From: Pseudomonadota bacterium
GTDB lineage: Bacteria; Desulfobacterota; Desulfobulbia; Desulfobulbales; JAGXFP01
DNA: 64,000 bases
Assembly (NCBI GenBank): GCA_018823285.1
Contig: JAHJIQ010000018.1
Span: 55,802 to 119,801 of the forward strand
Direction: 5' to 3'
The notes below the pieces were generated by a model. That model had not been told where the DNA came from. It worked only from the letters and a program-made list of their open reading frames with translations, and did not search any database. The position numbers and the translations under genes are program-made. The number at the start of each line of letters is the position of its first letter. Positions within the stretch are counted from its first letter, which is position 1. Positions 9,677 to 18,111 of the stretch are shown in pieces.

Positions 9677-10402
9677 GTGACGATAGAAGCTGGAATTTTT
9701 CCTATAGACAAGCCGGTGGGGCCAACTTCTTTCAGGGTTGTCCAGCAGGTCAGACGAGCCCTGGGAATCAAGAAAACAGGGCATGCCGGAACCTTGGACC
9801 CATTTGCCTCGGGTTTACTCGTGGTGTGTGTCGGCCGCCCGGCAACCAGGCTTGTTCCGTGGCTGATGGATGGCGAGAAGGTTTATGAAGCCGAGCTGTG
9901 CCTTGGGCTTGAAACCGAAACTTTTGATCTGGAAGGAGAAATCGTCGCCAGAAATGAAGTGGGTGATATCGGCGAAGAGACGATATCACGCTGTCTGGCC
10001 TCATTCACCGGCAGTCAATTGCAGGTTCCACCTTTGTATTCAGCCTTGAAGCACAAAGGAAAACCGCTTTATTATTATGCGAGAAAAGGGATCGAGATCA
10101 GCAGGGAAGCGAGAAAGGTGGAAATCCCGGAGATAAAATGTCTTGATTTCTCCCGGAATATATTGAAGATAAAAGTCCGATGCAGTAAAGGCACCTATAT
10201 CCGGACCCTGGCTTCTGATATCGGCAGGGTACTTGGTTGCGGTGCCTGCCTGTCTGGTTTGCGGCGGTTGCAGAGCGGTTTCCTGTCGGTTGCCGAGGCC
10301 GTTGATGGCAACGTTTTAGCCGATGGGGTGGCTGCTGCAGAAGAGATTTTAATGCAACGGATGATCACGGTGGAAACTGTGAGGAGCAGATTGCTTATAT
10401 AG
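9677..10402 (+). CDS. truB: tRNA pseudouridine(55) synthase TruB
   Basis: Makes pseudouridine-55 in the tRNA T loop. The 241-residue protein starts IFPIDKPVGPTSF, then GHAGTLDPFASGLL, which carries the catalytic Asp (about residue 41). Later motifs are Y-A-E-L-C-L-G (KVYEAELCLG), PLYSALKHKGKPLYYYARKG and KCSKGTYIRTL-type (VRCSKGTYIRTLASDIG). It is shorter than E. coli TruB (about 314), lacking most of the C-terminal PUA extension, as in many bacteria. The start is GTG at 9677; no in-frame ATG lies before the conserved N-terminus. Confidence 0.94.
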   Translation: MTIEAGIFPIDKPVGPTSFRVVQQVRRALGIKKTGHAGTLDPFASGLLVVCVGRPATRLVPWLMDGEKVYEAELCLGLETETFDLEGEIVARNEVGDIGEETISRCLASFTGSQLQVPPLYSALKHKGKPLYYYARKGIEISREARKVEIPEIKCLDFSRNILKIKVRCSKGTYIRTLASDIGRVLGCGACLSGLRRLQSGFLSVAEAVDGNVLADGVAAAEEILMQRMITVETVRSRLLI

Positions 10403-10469
10403 TAGGAGTCGATGGCCGTCAGCGGCTATGATATCCTGAATTGTTAATTATTTTTTGGAGGAGTACGCA

Positions 10470-10739
10470 GTGACCTTAAAAGTAGACGAAAAACGTGAGA
10501 TCATGGGCAAATTCGGTAAACATGAGAAGGATACCGGCTCGCCTGAAGTGCAGATTGCCCTGCTCAGCAGCCGGATTACCTATCTGACCGAGCATTTCCA
10601 GAGCCACAAAAAAGATCATCATTCCCGACGCGGCCTGTTGAAACTGGTAGGGCAGAGAAGGAGTCTTCTCAATTATCTCAAGGAGAAGGATGTCGACCGG
10701 TATCGCAATGTGATCAAGGAGCTCGGGATCAGGAAATAA
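10470..10739 (+). CDS. rpsO: Ribosomal protein S15
   Basis: Primary binding protein of the 16S rRNA central domain. From the GTG at 10470 the product is 89 residues, the universal S15 length. GGAGG at 10457-10461 with eight bases of spacing fixes this start over the earlier TTG at 10455. Conserved features are [44 protein letters not shown] and the C-terminal IKELGIRK. It lies between truB and pnp as in many bacteria, where S15 also autoregulates its own mRNA. A small GCCG/CGGC hairpin in the 10403-10456 leader could contribute, but no specific S15 operator was recognised. Confidence 0.97.
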   Translation: MTLKVDEKREIMGKFGKHEKDTGSPEVQIALLSSRITYLTEHFQSHKKDHHSRRGLLKLVGQRRSLLNYLKEKDVDRYRNVIKELGIRK

Positions 10740-10749
10740 AGCTTAAGTT

Positions 10750-10828
10750 GAGCAGCTCGTATGCTCGTACGAAACTTATACCCCTCAAGGGGGTACTGAA
10801 GTGAGTACCCGCAGGGTGAAAGCTGCTG
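10750..10828 (+). repeat. Nested inverted-repeat element in the rpsO-pnp spacer (repeat copy 1)
   Basis: The 328-base spacer between rpsO and pnp contains no gene but has compact secondary structure. GAGCA/TGCTC forms a hairpin with a 7-base loop (10750-10766). AGCAGCT (10751-10757) can instead pair with AGCTGCT (10821-10827) to close the whole element. TACCCC (10779-10784) pairs with GGGGTA (10790-10795), while the overlapping GGGTACT (10791-10797) pairs with AGTACCC (10804-10810), so these two are mutually exclusive. A related copy occurs at 37779-37823. The remaining bases, 10829-11067, show no clear signal except the pnp ribosome-binding site. In E. coli this spacer carries the rpsO terminator and the RNase III/PNPase autoregulatory hairpin; a similar role here is inference. 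Confidence 0.65.
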
Positions 10829-11067
10829 CGATTCATTCTGGCTGAATTGTTGCTTTCTCTGCCGGATCCTCAAGGTGAAGAGGATCCTGGTAACGTTTCG
10901 ATTTCGTTAAAATGTCAGGATGCCAGAGAATTTGGACTCTTTTTGTACCATAAATGCGAAATGGCGCAGGTGTGGTGGATGAGTCAACTATCAAAACCTG
11001 TAAAGTGCTGTTGTGATGATTTTTGTCTCGCTTTGCAGGATTAGCGGATGAACGCTTAGGAGTGTAC

Positions 11068-13146
11068 ATGTATAAAAAAGTAGAAGTTGAAGTAGGTGGC
11101 AGAAACATGACCATCGAAACCGGGAGGATCGCCAAACAGGCCGGTGGGGCGGTTGTGGTCACTTATGGAGATACGGTGGTCCTGGTGACTGCCACGGCGG
11201 CACCGTCTGCCAATCCGAATGCAGATTTTTTACCCCTGACCGTAGAGTATCAGGAACGTTTTTATGCGGTTGGCCGTATTCCGGGGAGCTTCTTCAGACG
11301 GGAAATCGGTCGTCCGACCGAAAAAGAGACCTTGACCTGCCGGTTCATCGATCGTCCGTTGCGCCCGTTGTTTGCGGAAGGATATCAGAATGAGACCCAG
11401 GTTATCAGCACCGTCCTTTCTGCCGATAAACAGAATGATCCTGACATGCTGGCCATGGTTGGCGCGTCCTGTGCTCTCGGGATATCCAATATCCCTTTTC
11501 TGGGTCCGATTGCCGGAGTTCGAGTCGGGTACATCGACGGGCAGTATGTGGTGAATCCGACCCAGGACCAGCAGGCGAATTCCAGAATGGACCTGATCGT
11601 TGCCGGCACCAAAGATGCGGTTGTGATGGTCGAGGGCGGCGCCGACAGCCTTTCCGAGGCGGAGGTGCTGGCCGGTATTTTCTTTGGGCATGAGTGTTTG
11701 CAGCCGATCCTTGCTATCCAGGAGGAGATGCGGGAGGCGGTCGGGAAAACCAAGATGACCGTTATCCCCAAGCCGGTGAATGTCGAGATGCAGAAAAGGG
11801 TGGCTGATGTTGCCGCAGGCGACATGCAGAAGGTCATTGTCGTCAAGGACAAAATGGAGCGAAGCGCCGCGCATAAAGATCTTCAGGATCGGGTGGTCGA
11901 GGCTCTGGCGGGTGAATTTCCCGAATCGGAAACCGAAATCAAGGCGGCGTTCAAAGAACTGAACAAGCGGATGATGCGTGACCGGATTGTCAAGGAAGAT
12001 GCCCGGATCGATGGCCGCCGGATGGACGAAATCCGTCCCATCCAGTGTGAAGTCGGCGCTTTGCCGATGGTCCACGGCTCCTCGCTGTTCACCAGGGGTG
12101 AGACGCAGGCCATCGTTACCGCAACCCTTGGCAGCGGTGAAGACGAACAGCGGGTTGAATCGTTGTATGGCATGGATTTCAACCCCTTTATGCTCCATTA
12201 CAATTTTCCTCCCTACTGTGTGGGAGAGGTCAGGTTTATGAGAGGCCCCAGCCGGCGGGATATCGGTCACGGCGCGCTTGCAACCAGGGCCATCAAAGCG
12301 GTTCTGCCGGATCGTGAGAAATTCCCTTACACCTTGCGAATCGTGTCCGAGATCACCGAGTCCAACGGGTCTTCATCCATGGCTACCGTCTGTGGCGGCA
12401 GCATGGCGCTGATGGATGCCGGCGTGCCGATCAGAAAGCCGGTGGCCGGTATTGCCATGGGACTGATCAAGGAGGATGACAAGATTGTGGTGTTGTCTGA
12501 TATTCTTGGCGATGAGGACCATCTTGGCGACATGGATTTCAAGGTGACCGGTACCGATGAAGGCATTACCGCATTGCAGATGGATATCAAGATTGCCGGG
12601 GTTTCCAAGGAGATCATGGGCCGTGCCCTTGATCAGGCAAAAGCCGGGCGGTTGCACATCCTCGGCAAGATGCAGGAAGGGATCGCCGAACCGCGGGCTG
12701 AGCTTCCGGAGCATGCGCCGAAAATATTCAGCATGCAGATAAACCCGGACAAGATCCGTGATCTGATTGGCCCGGGAGGAAAAATCATCAAGGGTCTCAG
12801 CGCCGATTATGGGGTCAAGATTGATGTTGATGATTCCGGCAAGGTCAGTATTTTTGCGCCGGATGGTCGGGTGGGCGCCGAGGTGACTGCGAAGATCAAG
12901 GGGATCACCGAAGAGGCGGAGATCGGCAAGGTGTACACCGGCACGGTCCAGAAGATTGTTGACTTCGGTGCTTTCGTTGAGATTCTGCCCGGCACTGATG
13001 GGCTGGTCCATATCTCTGAACTTGACAACAAAAGAGTTGAGAATGTCTCCGATGTTGTCAAAGAGGGCGATACCATTGAGGTCAAGGTTCTCAATATTGA
13101 TCAGCGCGGGAAAATTCGCCTCAGCCGTAAAGCCTTGCTCGATTGA
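11068..13146 (+). CDS. pnp: Polyribonucleotide nucleotidyltransferase (PNPase)
   Basis: Phosphorolytic 3'-5' exoribonuclease of the RNA degradosome. The product is 692 residues: the first RNase PH domain (about 1-215), an alpha-helical linker, and the catalytic second RNase PH domain (about 300-545, with RRDIGHGALATRA and SNGSSSMATVCGGS). A KH domain (IRDLIGPGGKIIKGL) and an S1 domain (GTVQKIVDFGAFVEILPGTDGLVHIS) follow. The ATG at 11068 follows AGGAG (11058-11062); the open frame upstream to 11023 is in spacer and lacks similarity. The conserved opening YKKVEVEVGGRNMTIETGRIA supports this start. Confidence 0.97.
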   Translation: MYKKVEVEVGGRNMTIETGRIAKQAGGAVVVTYGDTVVLVTATAAPSANPNADFLPLTVEYQERFYAVGRIPGSFFRREIGRPTEKETLTCRFIDRPLRPLFAEGYQNETQVISTVLSADKQNDPDMLAMVGASCALGISNIPFLGPIAGVRVGYIDGQYVVNPTQDQQANSRMDLIVAGTKDAVVMVEGGADSLSEAEVLAGIFFGHECLQPILAIQEEMREAVGKTKMTVIPKPVNVEMQKRVADVAAGDMQKVIVVKDKMERSAAHKDLQDRVVEALAGEFPESETEIKAAFKELNKRMMRDRIVKEDARIDGRRMDEIRPIQCEVGALPMVHGSSLFTRGETQAIVTATLGSGEDEQRVESLYGMDFNPFMLHYNFPPYCVGEVRFMRGPSRRDIGHGALATRAIKAVLPDREKFPYTLRIVSEITESNGSSSMATVCGGSMALMDAGVPIRKPVAGIAMGLIKEDDKIVVLSDILGDEDHLGDMDFKVTGTDEGITALQMDIKIAGVSKEIMGRALDQAKAGRLHILGKMQEGIAEPRAELPEHAPKIFSMQINPDKIRDLIGPGGKIIKGLSADYGVKIDVDDSGKVSIFAPDGRVGAEVTAKIKGITEEAEIGKVYTGTVQKIVDFGAFVEILPGTDGLVHISELDNKRVENVSDVVKEGDTIEVKVLNIDQRGKIRLSRKALLD

Positions 13147-13183
13147 TGGTCGGGTATCCTATGGATGCGTTAGCGGCTGATTG

Positions 13184-14434
13184 ATGTATCAGAAAACTGT
13201 CCTCGACAACTCGGTCCGGATCGTGACCGAGAAGCTCCCGTCTCAGACGGTCTCCATAGGAATATGGATAGACACCGGCTCCCGTGACGAGGATGAGTTC
13301 AATAATGGCAGTGCTCATTTCGTTGAGCACATGCTTTTCAAAGGGACACGTTGCAGAACCGCTCAGCAGATTGCCAGGGAACTGGATATGCTGGGCGGTA
13401 TGTCCAATGCCTTCACCTCCACCGAGCAAACCTCCCTATACGCAACAGTTCTTGACAGTCACCTGGAAAAAGCGGTCGATCTTCTCGGAGATCTCTTCCT
13501 GAATTCTGTGTTCTCAGATGAGGAAGTTGAGTCTGAAAGACAGGTGATTCTGCAGGAAATTGCCATGGTTGAGGACACTCCTGACGACCGGGTGCATGAA
13601 ATCTTCGCCTCCCTGATTTGGAACGGGCATCCTCTGGGGAACACTGTTCTCGGATCACACGAAGTTGTTTCAGGGCTCAATCGGGAGATCCTTCTGGAGT
13701 ATGTCAGGAAGCAGTATCTGCCGGAAAGGATCATCATCGTTGCGGCGGGCAGTGTGGATCATCAACGCTTTGTTGATCTCTGGCAGCAGAAGCTGTCTTC
13801 ACTTGCTGGGTCGCCTTCCCTGCTGCACCGGGTCACTCCGGCGGTTGAACCACTTTTGCTGAAGGTTGTGCACAAACCCCTTGAACAGGTCCATCTTGTC
13901 CTCGGAACCAAAGGGTTGCCGATTACCTCTGAAGACCGCTATAAATTGATGCTTCTCAATATTATCCTGGGAGGGAACATGAGTTCGCGGCTCTACCAGG
14001 AGATCCGGGAAAAGCGGGGGCTTGCCTATTCTGTTTATTCGTATCTGGTCTCATATTCGGATAGTGGGTATCTGGGAATCTATCTCGGGGTTGATCCGAA
14101 CACTCTGCTTCAAGTGGTGGATCTGGTGAAAACTGAGCTGGATCTGTTTGTTTCAGGACCGGTTACGGAAGAAGAGCTGTCCCGGGCAGTTGATTACACC
14201 AAAGGGGGGATGTATCTGTCGGCGGAGAATATGGAAGCGAGAATGACCAGACTGGCCAGAAATGAACTGTTTTTCCATCGGAGCATAGCCATGGAAGAGG
14301 TGGCTGAGAGGCTTGAGGGAGTTACGCCGATGCATATTATGGAGATGGCAAAAAGTCTGTTGAGTGGGAGCCCTTTAAGTTTGTCGGTCATTGGTCCGGT
14401 GGATGAGAAGATTGTCCTCGGATTGAAAATCTGA
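13184..14434 (+). CDS. M16 family zinc metallopeptidase
   Basis: Processing-peptidase-like protein (pitrilysin/insulinase clan) of 416 residues. The inverted zinc motif HFVEH is at residues 45-49, with the downstream acidic ligand region EVESERQVILQEI near 120. The second, non-catalytic M16 half (about 190-400) includes the usual LYQEIREKRGLAYSVYSY segment. This single-copy short form commonly follows pnp in bacteria (YmxG/PqqL-like). The substrate is unknown; cytoplasmic location is likely because no signal peptide is seen. A TTG three bases upstream is an alternative start; the ATG is preferred. Confidence 0.9.
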   Translation: MYQKTVLDNSVRIVTEKLPSQTVSIGIWIDTGSRDEDEFNNGSAHFVEHMLFKGTRCRTAQQIARELDMLGGMSNAFTSTEQTSLYATVLDSHLEKAVDLLGDLFLNSVFSDEEVESERQVILQEIAMVEDTPDDRVHEIFASLIWNGHPLGNTVLGSHEVVSGLNREILLEYVRKQYLPERIIIVAAGSVDHQRFVDLWQQKLSSLAGSPSLLHRVTPAVEPLLLKVVHKPLEQVHLVLGTKGLPITSEDRYKLMLLNIILGGNMSSRLYQEIREKRGLAYSVYSYLVSYSDSGYLGIYLGVDPNTLLQVVDLVKTELDLFVSGPVTEEELSRAVDYTKGGMYLSAENMEARMTRLARNELFFHRSIAMEEVAERLEGVTPMHIMEMAKSLLSGSPLSLSVIGPVDEKIVLGLKI

Positions 14435-14455
14435 AAGACTTCAGCGGTGAGAATC

Positions 14456-14914
14456 ATGCAACAAGAAGTGAGGGTCAGTTTCTGCCGGTTAAGACCGCAT
14501 GATGGTGAAGACCTTGATCTGCCGCAATATCACTCAGAGCTTGCTGCGGGCATGGATATTGAGGCGGACGTGGCAGGGGCGGTGACTCTGGATCCTGGAG
14601 AGAGGCTGCTGATCCCCACAGGTTTCGCGGCCTCGATTCCTGCCGGGTATGAAATTCAGGTCAGGCCGAGAAGCGGACTCGCGATCAAACATGGTGTTAC
14701 CGTAATCAACGCCCCGGGAACAATTGACGCTGATTATCGTGGTGAGATAAAGGTGGGCTTGGTGAATCTCGGGGACGCCCCGTATACCATACACAGGCGG
14801 GACCGGATTGCTCAGCTTGTAGTGGCTCCTGTCTGCAGGGCAATTGTTGCGGAAGTTGCCGAGCTTGACAGCACCAAACGGCAGACAGGTGGCTTTGGTC
14901 ATACGGGAAAGTGA
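14456..14914 (+). CDS. dut: dUTP diphosphatase
   Basis: Trimeric dUTPase that hydrolyses dUTP to dUMP and pyrophosphate, keeping uracil out of DNA and feeding dTMP synthesis. All five motifs are present: AGMDIEADV (I), RPRSGLAIKHG (II), INAPGTIDADYRGEIKV (III), RIAQLVV (IV), and the C-terminal GGFGHTGK arm (V). From the ATG at 14456, preceded by GGTGAG, it is 152 residues; an in-frame GTG at 14447 would add three residues. The stop overlaps the possible GTG start of the next frame. Confidence 0.95.
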   Translation: MQQEVRVSFCRLRPHDGEDLDLPQYHSELAAGMDIEADVAGAVTLDPGERLLIPTGFAASIPAGYEIQVRPRSGLAIKHGVTVINAPGTIDADYRGEIKVGLVNLGDAPYTIHRRDRIAQLVVAPVCRAIVAEVAELDSTKRQTGGFGHTGK

Positions 14915-14958
14915 ATGGTCCCACGGCAAAAGACACTATACAACTGGATGACAGGCTG

Positions 14959-15774
14959 ATGCGGTTCTGTGTTCTGGGGAGCGGCAGCAAGGGGAATTCG
15001 ACTTTCATTGAAGGGGGCGACACCCGAATTCTTGTTGATGCCGGATTCTCCGGTCTTGAGCTGGAACGGCGCCTTGCTTCCGTGGGGGTTGATCCTTCAT
15101 CACTGAGTGCGATTGTAGTAACTCATGAACATAGTGACCATATTCGCGGCGTTCAGGCTTTGTCCAGACGTTTCGGGTTGACTGTGCTGGCCAGTGCGGC
15201 GACCATGAAGGCGGCTGGAAATACTCTGGCAAAAGTGGCCCGATGGACCGAAATCCAAGCCGGACGGACTTTCTCCCTAGATGAACTGGTTATTCATCCT
15301 TTCTCGGTTTCCCACGACGTTGTTGATCCTTTGGGATTTGTGATCGGATATCAGGGGTTGTCCGTCGGTTACTGCACAGATACCGGCAGCGTTTCAAGGG
15401 TGATGCAGCATCGTCTCGGCGGCTGCAACGGGTTGATTCTGGAATGTAACCATGATCCGGTGATGCTCAGGAACGGGAGCTATCCACCACATCTGCAGCA
15501 GAGGATCCGCTCAAAAGAAGGACATCTGGCAAACTCAGAGGCGGCAGAGTTACTTGCCGAGCTGATTCATGATGGCTTGGAACATGTGGTTCTGGCTCAT
15601 TTGAGTGAAAGCAACAACACTCCGGAACTGGCGCGAAGGGAGGTTGAGATTTATCTGAATTCGAAGGGGTTTGGAGAATGTATGCTCCGAGGGTTCGTTC
15701 TCTCGGTTGCCGGGCAGGAAAAAACTGGGAGCATGATTCATCTTGGCGGTAGAGGCGCCGGAAGGGGTTTCTGA
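14959..15774 (+). CDS. Metallo-beta-lactamase-fold hydrolase, YycJ/WalJ-like
   Basis: Predicted dinuclear-metal hydrolase of the YycJ (WalJ) type. It starts RFCVLGSGSKGNSTFIE, which is the usual beginning of the family, and has the metal motif THEHSDHIRG near residue 52, DTGSVS near 142 and LECNHDP near 160. Family members act as nucleases or have roles tied to cell-wall regulation; no specific substrate can be read here. The ATG at 14959 is chosen because the family begins there; the frame is open to a GTG at 14911 that overlaps the dut stop, which would add 16 residues. It is the last gene of the + strand block and is convergent with the AsmA-like gene. Confidence 0.85.
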   Translation: MRFCVLGSGSKGNSTFIEGGDTRILVDAGFSGLELERRLASVGVDPSSLSAIVVTHEHSDHIRGVQALSRRFGLTVLASAATMKAAGNTLAKVARWTEIQAGRTFSLDELVIHPFSVSHDVVDPLGFVIGYQGLSVGYCTDTGSVSRVMQHRLGGCNGLILECNHDPVMLRNGSYPPHLQQRIRSKEGHLANSEAAELLAELIHDGLEHVVLAHLSESNNTPELARREVEIYLNSKGFGECMLRGFVLSVAGQEKTGSMIHLGGRGAGRGF

Positions 15775-15814
15775 GTGTAAACCGTGCGCAGGTTGGCTTT
15801 TTTCGTAATGAGCC

Positions 15815-17785
15815 CTACTTCTTAAACATTTCGTTCAGGAATTTTTCTGACAGCCCTTTCACAATATCTCCCTGTTCAGGGCTGACGCCCAATTCCTTTT
15901 TGATGGCTTCCCCGAGCTTCTCCTCCGCTTTCTTGACGACAATCTTCTGCACCCGGTTCACGCTCTCTTTTTCGTCAAAGCGGAGCTTTGGTTCATTGGT
16001 TGAACCTTGGAGCAGAACGTGCAGGGAAATTCGCCCCTGATCATCGGCAAGATAGTTGCTGTAAGCGCTTTTTTCTGCAAGTTTCAGGCTGTTCTCCTGT
16101 GAAAGGAGAAGTGTGAGAGGCAGATCAAGATTCCCGTTGAGGCCGATTCGGCCCTCACCTTTCAGATCAAACTGTGAACTTGTGAGAGATGCGGTCAGCT
16201 GGACGTCGCCGTTGACGATTTTGAGTGATCCCGTCAGATCTTTAAAGCGCAGATTCTCCACTTCAGGAATTTCAAGCAGCGCGGCTAAGGCCGATGAGAT
16301 CGGAGACTTTATCCCGCCATCTGCGAGGAGGTAGTCTCCCTCACCGGAGAGGGTGTTCTGCAGTGTGGGCCACTCAAGACCGGTTCCATTGAAGGTGAGA
16401 CTGGTTGTGAGGGCTCCAGACAGATTTTCTGTCGGCTTCCCGAGTTTTTCAAGGAGTTCCGAGAGTGCTATCCCTTTCGCTTTCAAGTCACCGGTGAAGA
16501 TTGGCTCCTGCGGTTTAAGATCAAGGATAACGTTGCCGATAATGTTGCCTCCGAAAATTTCACCGCTGAAATTCTTCAGGGTGACGACATGGTTGTTGAG
16601 GCTGTAATAAACCTTGATGTTTCTGGCTTTGAACTTTGTGCTGATCAGTTCTGAAATGGTGATATCTCCAAGACAGGAGAAATTCTGGGTTTTTGCGGCA
16701 GGCTCTTTTCCGGCAGGCGAGGAGGATTGTGCTGCAACTCCTTCTACTTCCAGGGTTTCTTGGGCCGCAGGTTGCACAGGTTCAACTGTGGGAGGTGTGG
16801 GTAAAGCCGCCTGGCCAGTTTCCGGTGCCAGGGCCGGAATTGCATCGGCAGGTGCCTGGTTGACTTCTCCGGTGACGGGTTCGCTTATCTCAGCAGCTTC
16901 GGTCAGAGTCGGGATTGGCGGCGCTGTTTCTGCAGGTTTTTTTTTCCCAGTGGTTTTCTGTGAGTTAATCAGGGTTGTGATGTTGTCGAGATTGAGTCTT
17001 GATGAGTTGACGTTCAGTTTGATCTCCGGTCGGGAGGCGTAGTTGTCGACAATGCCATTAAAAATAAGTTTTTCAAACCCCATGCTGATATTGCCCTGGA
17101 AACTGAATGCTTTTTGGGTGAACCTCCCGTCAAGCATCAGCACAGGTTTCTGGTCTTTATAAATTCCGTTGGCCAGAATGGTAGTCGTCCCGGAAATCGA
17201 GGTGCTTGCCAGATCTTTGCCGAGGGATATGGAGAGGGCGGCATCGCCATTTGCGTCAATGCGGGGAAGCTCCCCGGTCAGATCTGTGAAGGTGAGGGTG
17301 CCCTTGCTGACAGAAACACTTTCAAAGGTGAGGGCAAGGGGCAACGGATCAACATACTCTTGACTGGGGTCATCCTCAACTTTTTGCCCTTTTACCGGTT
17401 TGCCGATGTTCGCGAGATTGAGAATTCCTCTCTTGTTTTTTACAATATTGAGCTTGGGATTATTGACCTGAACGGATTTGATGACAAGCTTCCCCTGCAA
17501 AAGAGGCAGCAGTTCATAATGCAGGTTGAACGAGTCTATTGAGGCGAAGGTTTCTTCAGGGTTTTGATCCTTGATAACAAGGTTTGTGAAGTTGATCCCT
17601 TTGAAGATGGAAACTTTGATCGTGCCAATTTCAACGTTTCTTGCCAGGGCCTTCTCTACCGGCTTGATCAGAATGGCTTTCAGTCGAGGACCTGAGAGAA
17701 AATTAGTAAGGAGTGTGGTGAGAAAGATGTAAATACCAGACACCAGCGCAGCAAGGATGAGCAGGGTTGTAAATTTGTTCTTCAT
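15815..17785 (-). CDS. AsmA family protein
   Basis: Large envelope protein of 656 residues with one N-terminal membrane anchor (about residues 7-30) and the rest predicted periplasmic. The N-terminal AsmA-like region (about 35-270, ARNVEIGTIKVSIFKGINFTNLVIKD) and the C-terminal AsmA_2-type region (about 375-610, containing FNGTGLEWPTLQNTLSGEGDYLLADGG) flank a Pro/Ala/Glu-rich low-complexity linker (about 280-370). AsmA-like proteins are thought to bridge the periplasm and move phospholipids to the outer membrane; that role is inferred from the family. It stands alone on the - strand. Confidence 0.85.
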   Translation of the reverse strand: MKNKFTTLLILAALVSGIYIFLTTLLTNFLSGPRLKAILIKPVEKALARNVEIGTIKVSIFKGINFTNLVIKDQNPEETFASIDSFNLHYELLPLLQGKLVIKSVQVNNPKLNIVKNKRGILNLANIGKPVKGQKVEDDPSQEYVDPLPLALTFESVSVSKGTLTFTDLTGELPRIDANGDAALSISLGKDLASTSISGTTTILANGIYKDQKPVLMLDGRFTQKAFSFQGNISMGFEKLIFNGIVDNYASRPEIKLNVNSSRLNLDNITTLINSQKTTGKKKPAETAPPIPTLTEAAEISEPVTGEVNQAPADAIPALAPETGQAALPTPPTVEPVQPAAQETLEVEGVAAQSSSPAGKEPAAKTQNFSCLGDITISELISTKFKARNIKVYYSLNNHVVTLKNFSGEIFGGNIIGNVILDLKPQEPIFTGDLKAKGIALSELLEKLGKPTENLSGALTTSLTFNGTGLEWPTLQNTLSGEGDYLLADGGIKSPISSALAALLEIPEVENLRFKDLTGSLKIVNGDVQLTASLTSSQFDLKGEGRIGLNGNLDLPLTLLLSQENSLKLAEKSAYSNYLADDQGRISLHVLLQGSTNEPKLRFDEKESVNRVQKIVVKKAEEKLGEAIKKELGVSPEQGDIVKGLSEKFLNEMFKK

Positions 17786-18039
17786 TTTTTTTCAACGCAA
17801 GTTCATAAAGAAGTTTAGTTATTTAACGTTTCCTGGAAGGGCCGGCAAGGGCACCCAGAAAAAGACAGGCTCGCCTTCTTAAAACCTTATTCTGGTTATT
17901 TTGCAAGAGATTATAGCAAATTTACTATAAAAAACAAAAGGTTACCTAGGCAAGAACTTATTTGTTGGGAATCGATGCGTGGATGATGGGTGGGAGGTGC
18001 ATGCCTGTGAATGTTACTGATGATGCCCGGTGGAAAAAG

Positions 18040-18080
18040 AAATAAATAAAACTGCCGAATGTCAAGAGGCACTCGGCAGT
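18040..18080 (-). terminator. Intrinsic terminator downstream of glnA
   Basis: On the - strand, ACTGCCGA and TCGGCAGT (8 bp, at 18073-18080 and 18051-18058) enclose a 14-base loop and are followed by TTTTATTTATTT. It begins 32 bases after the glnA stop. The remainder of the 17786-18111 interval shows no gene. Confidence 0.8.
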
Positions 18081-18111
18081 CTTATCGTTGCTGTTTTTGC
18101 GACGTCGGGGA

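Noticed and set aside
10455..10469. TTG start five codons upstream of rpsO
   Set aside because: It overlaps the GGAGG ribosome-binding site that serves the GTG at 10470 and would exceed the universal S15 length.
11230..12270. 346-codon open frame opposite pnp
   Set aside because: Antisense shadow of PNPase, which has all its domains intact.
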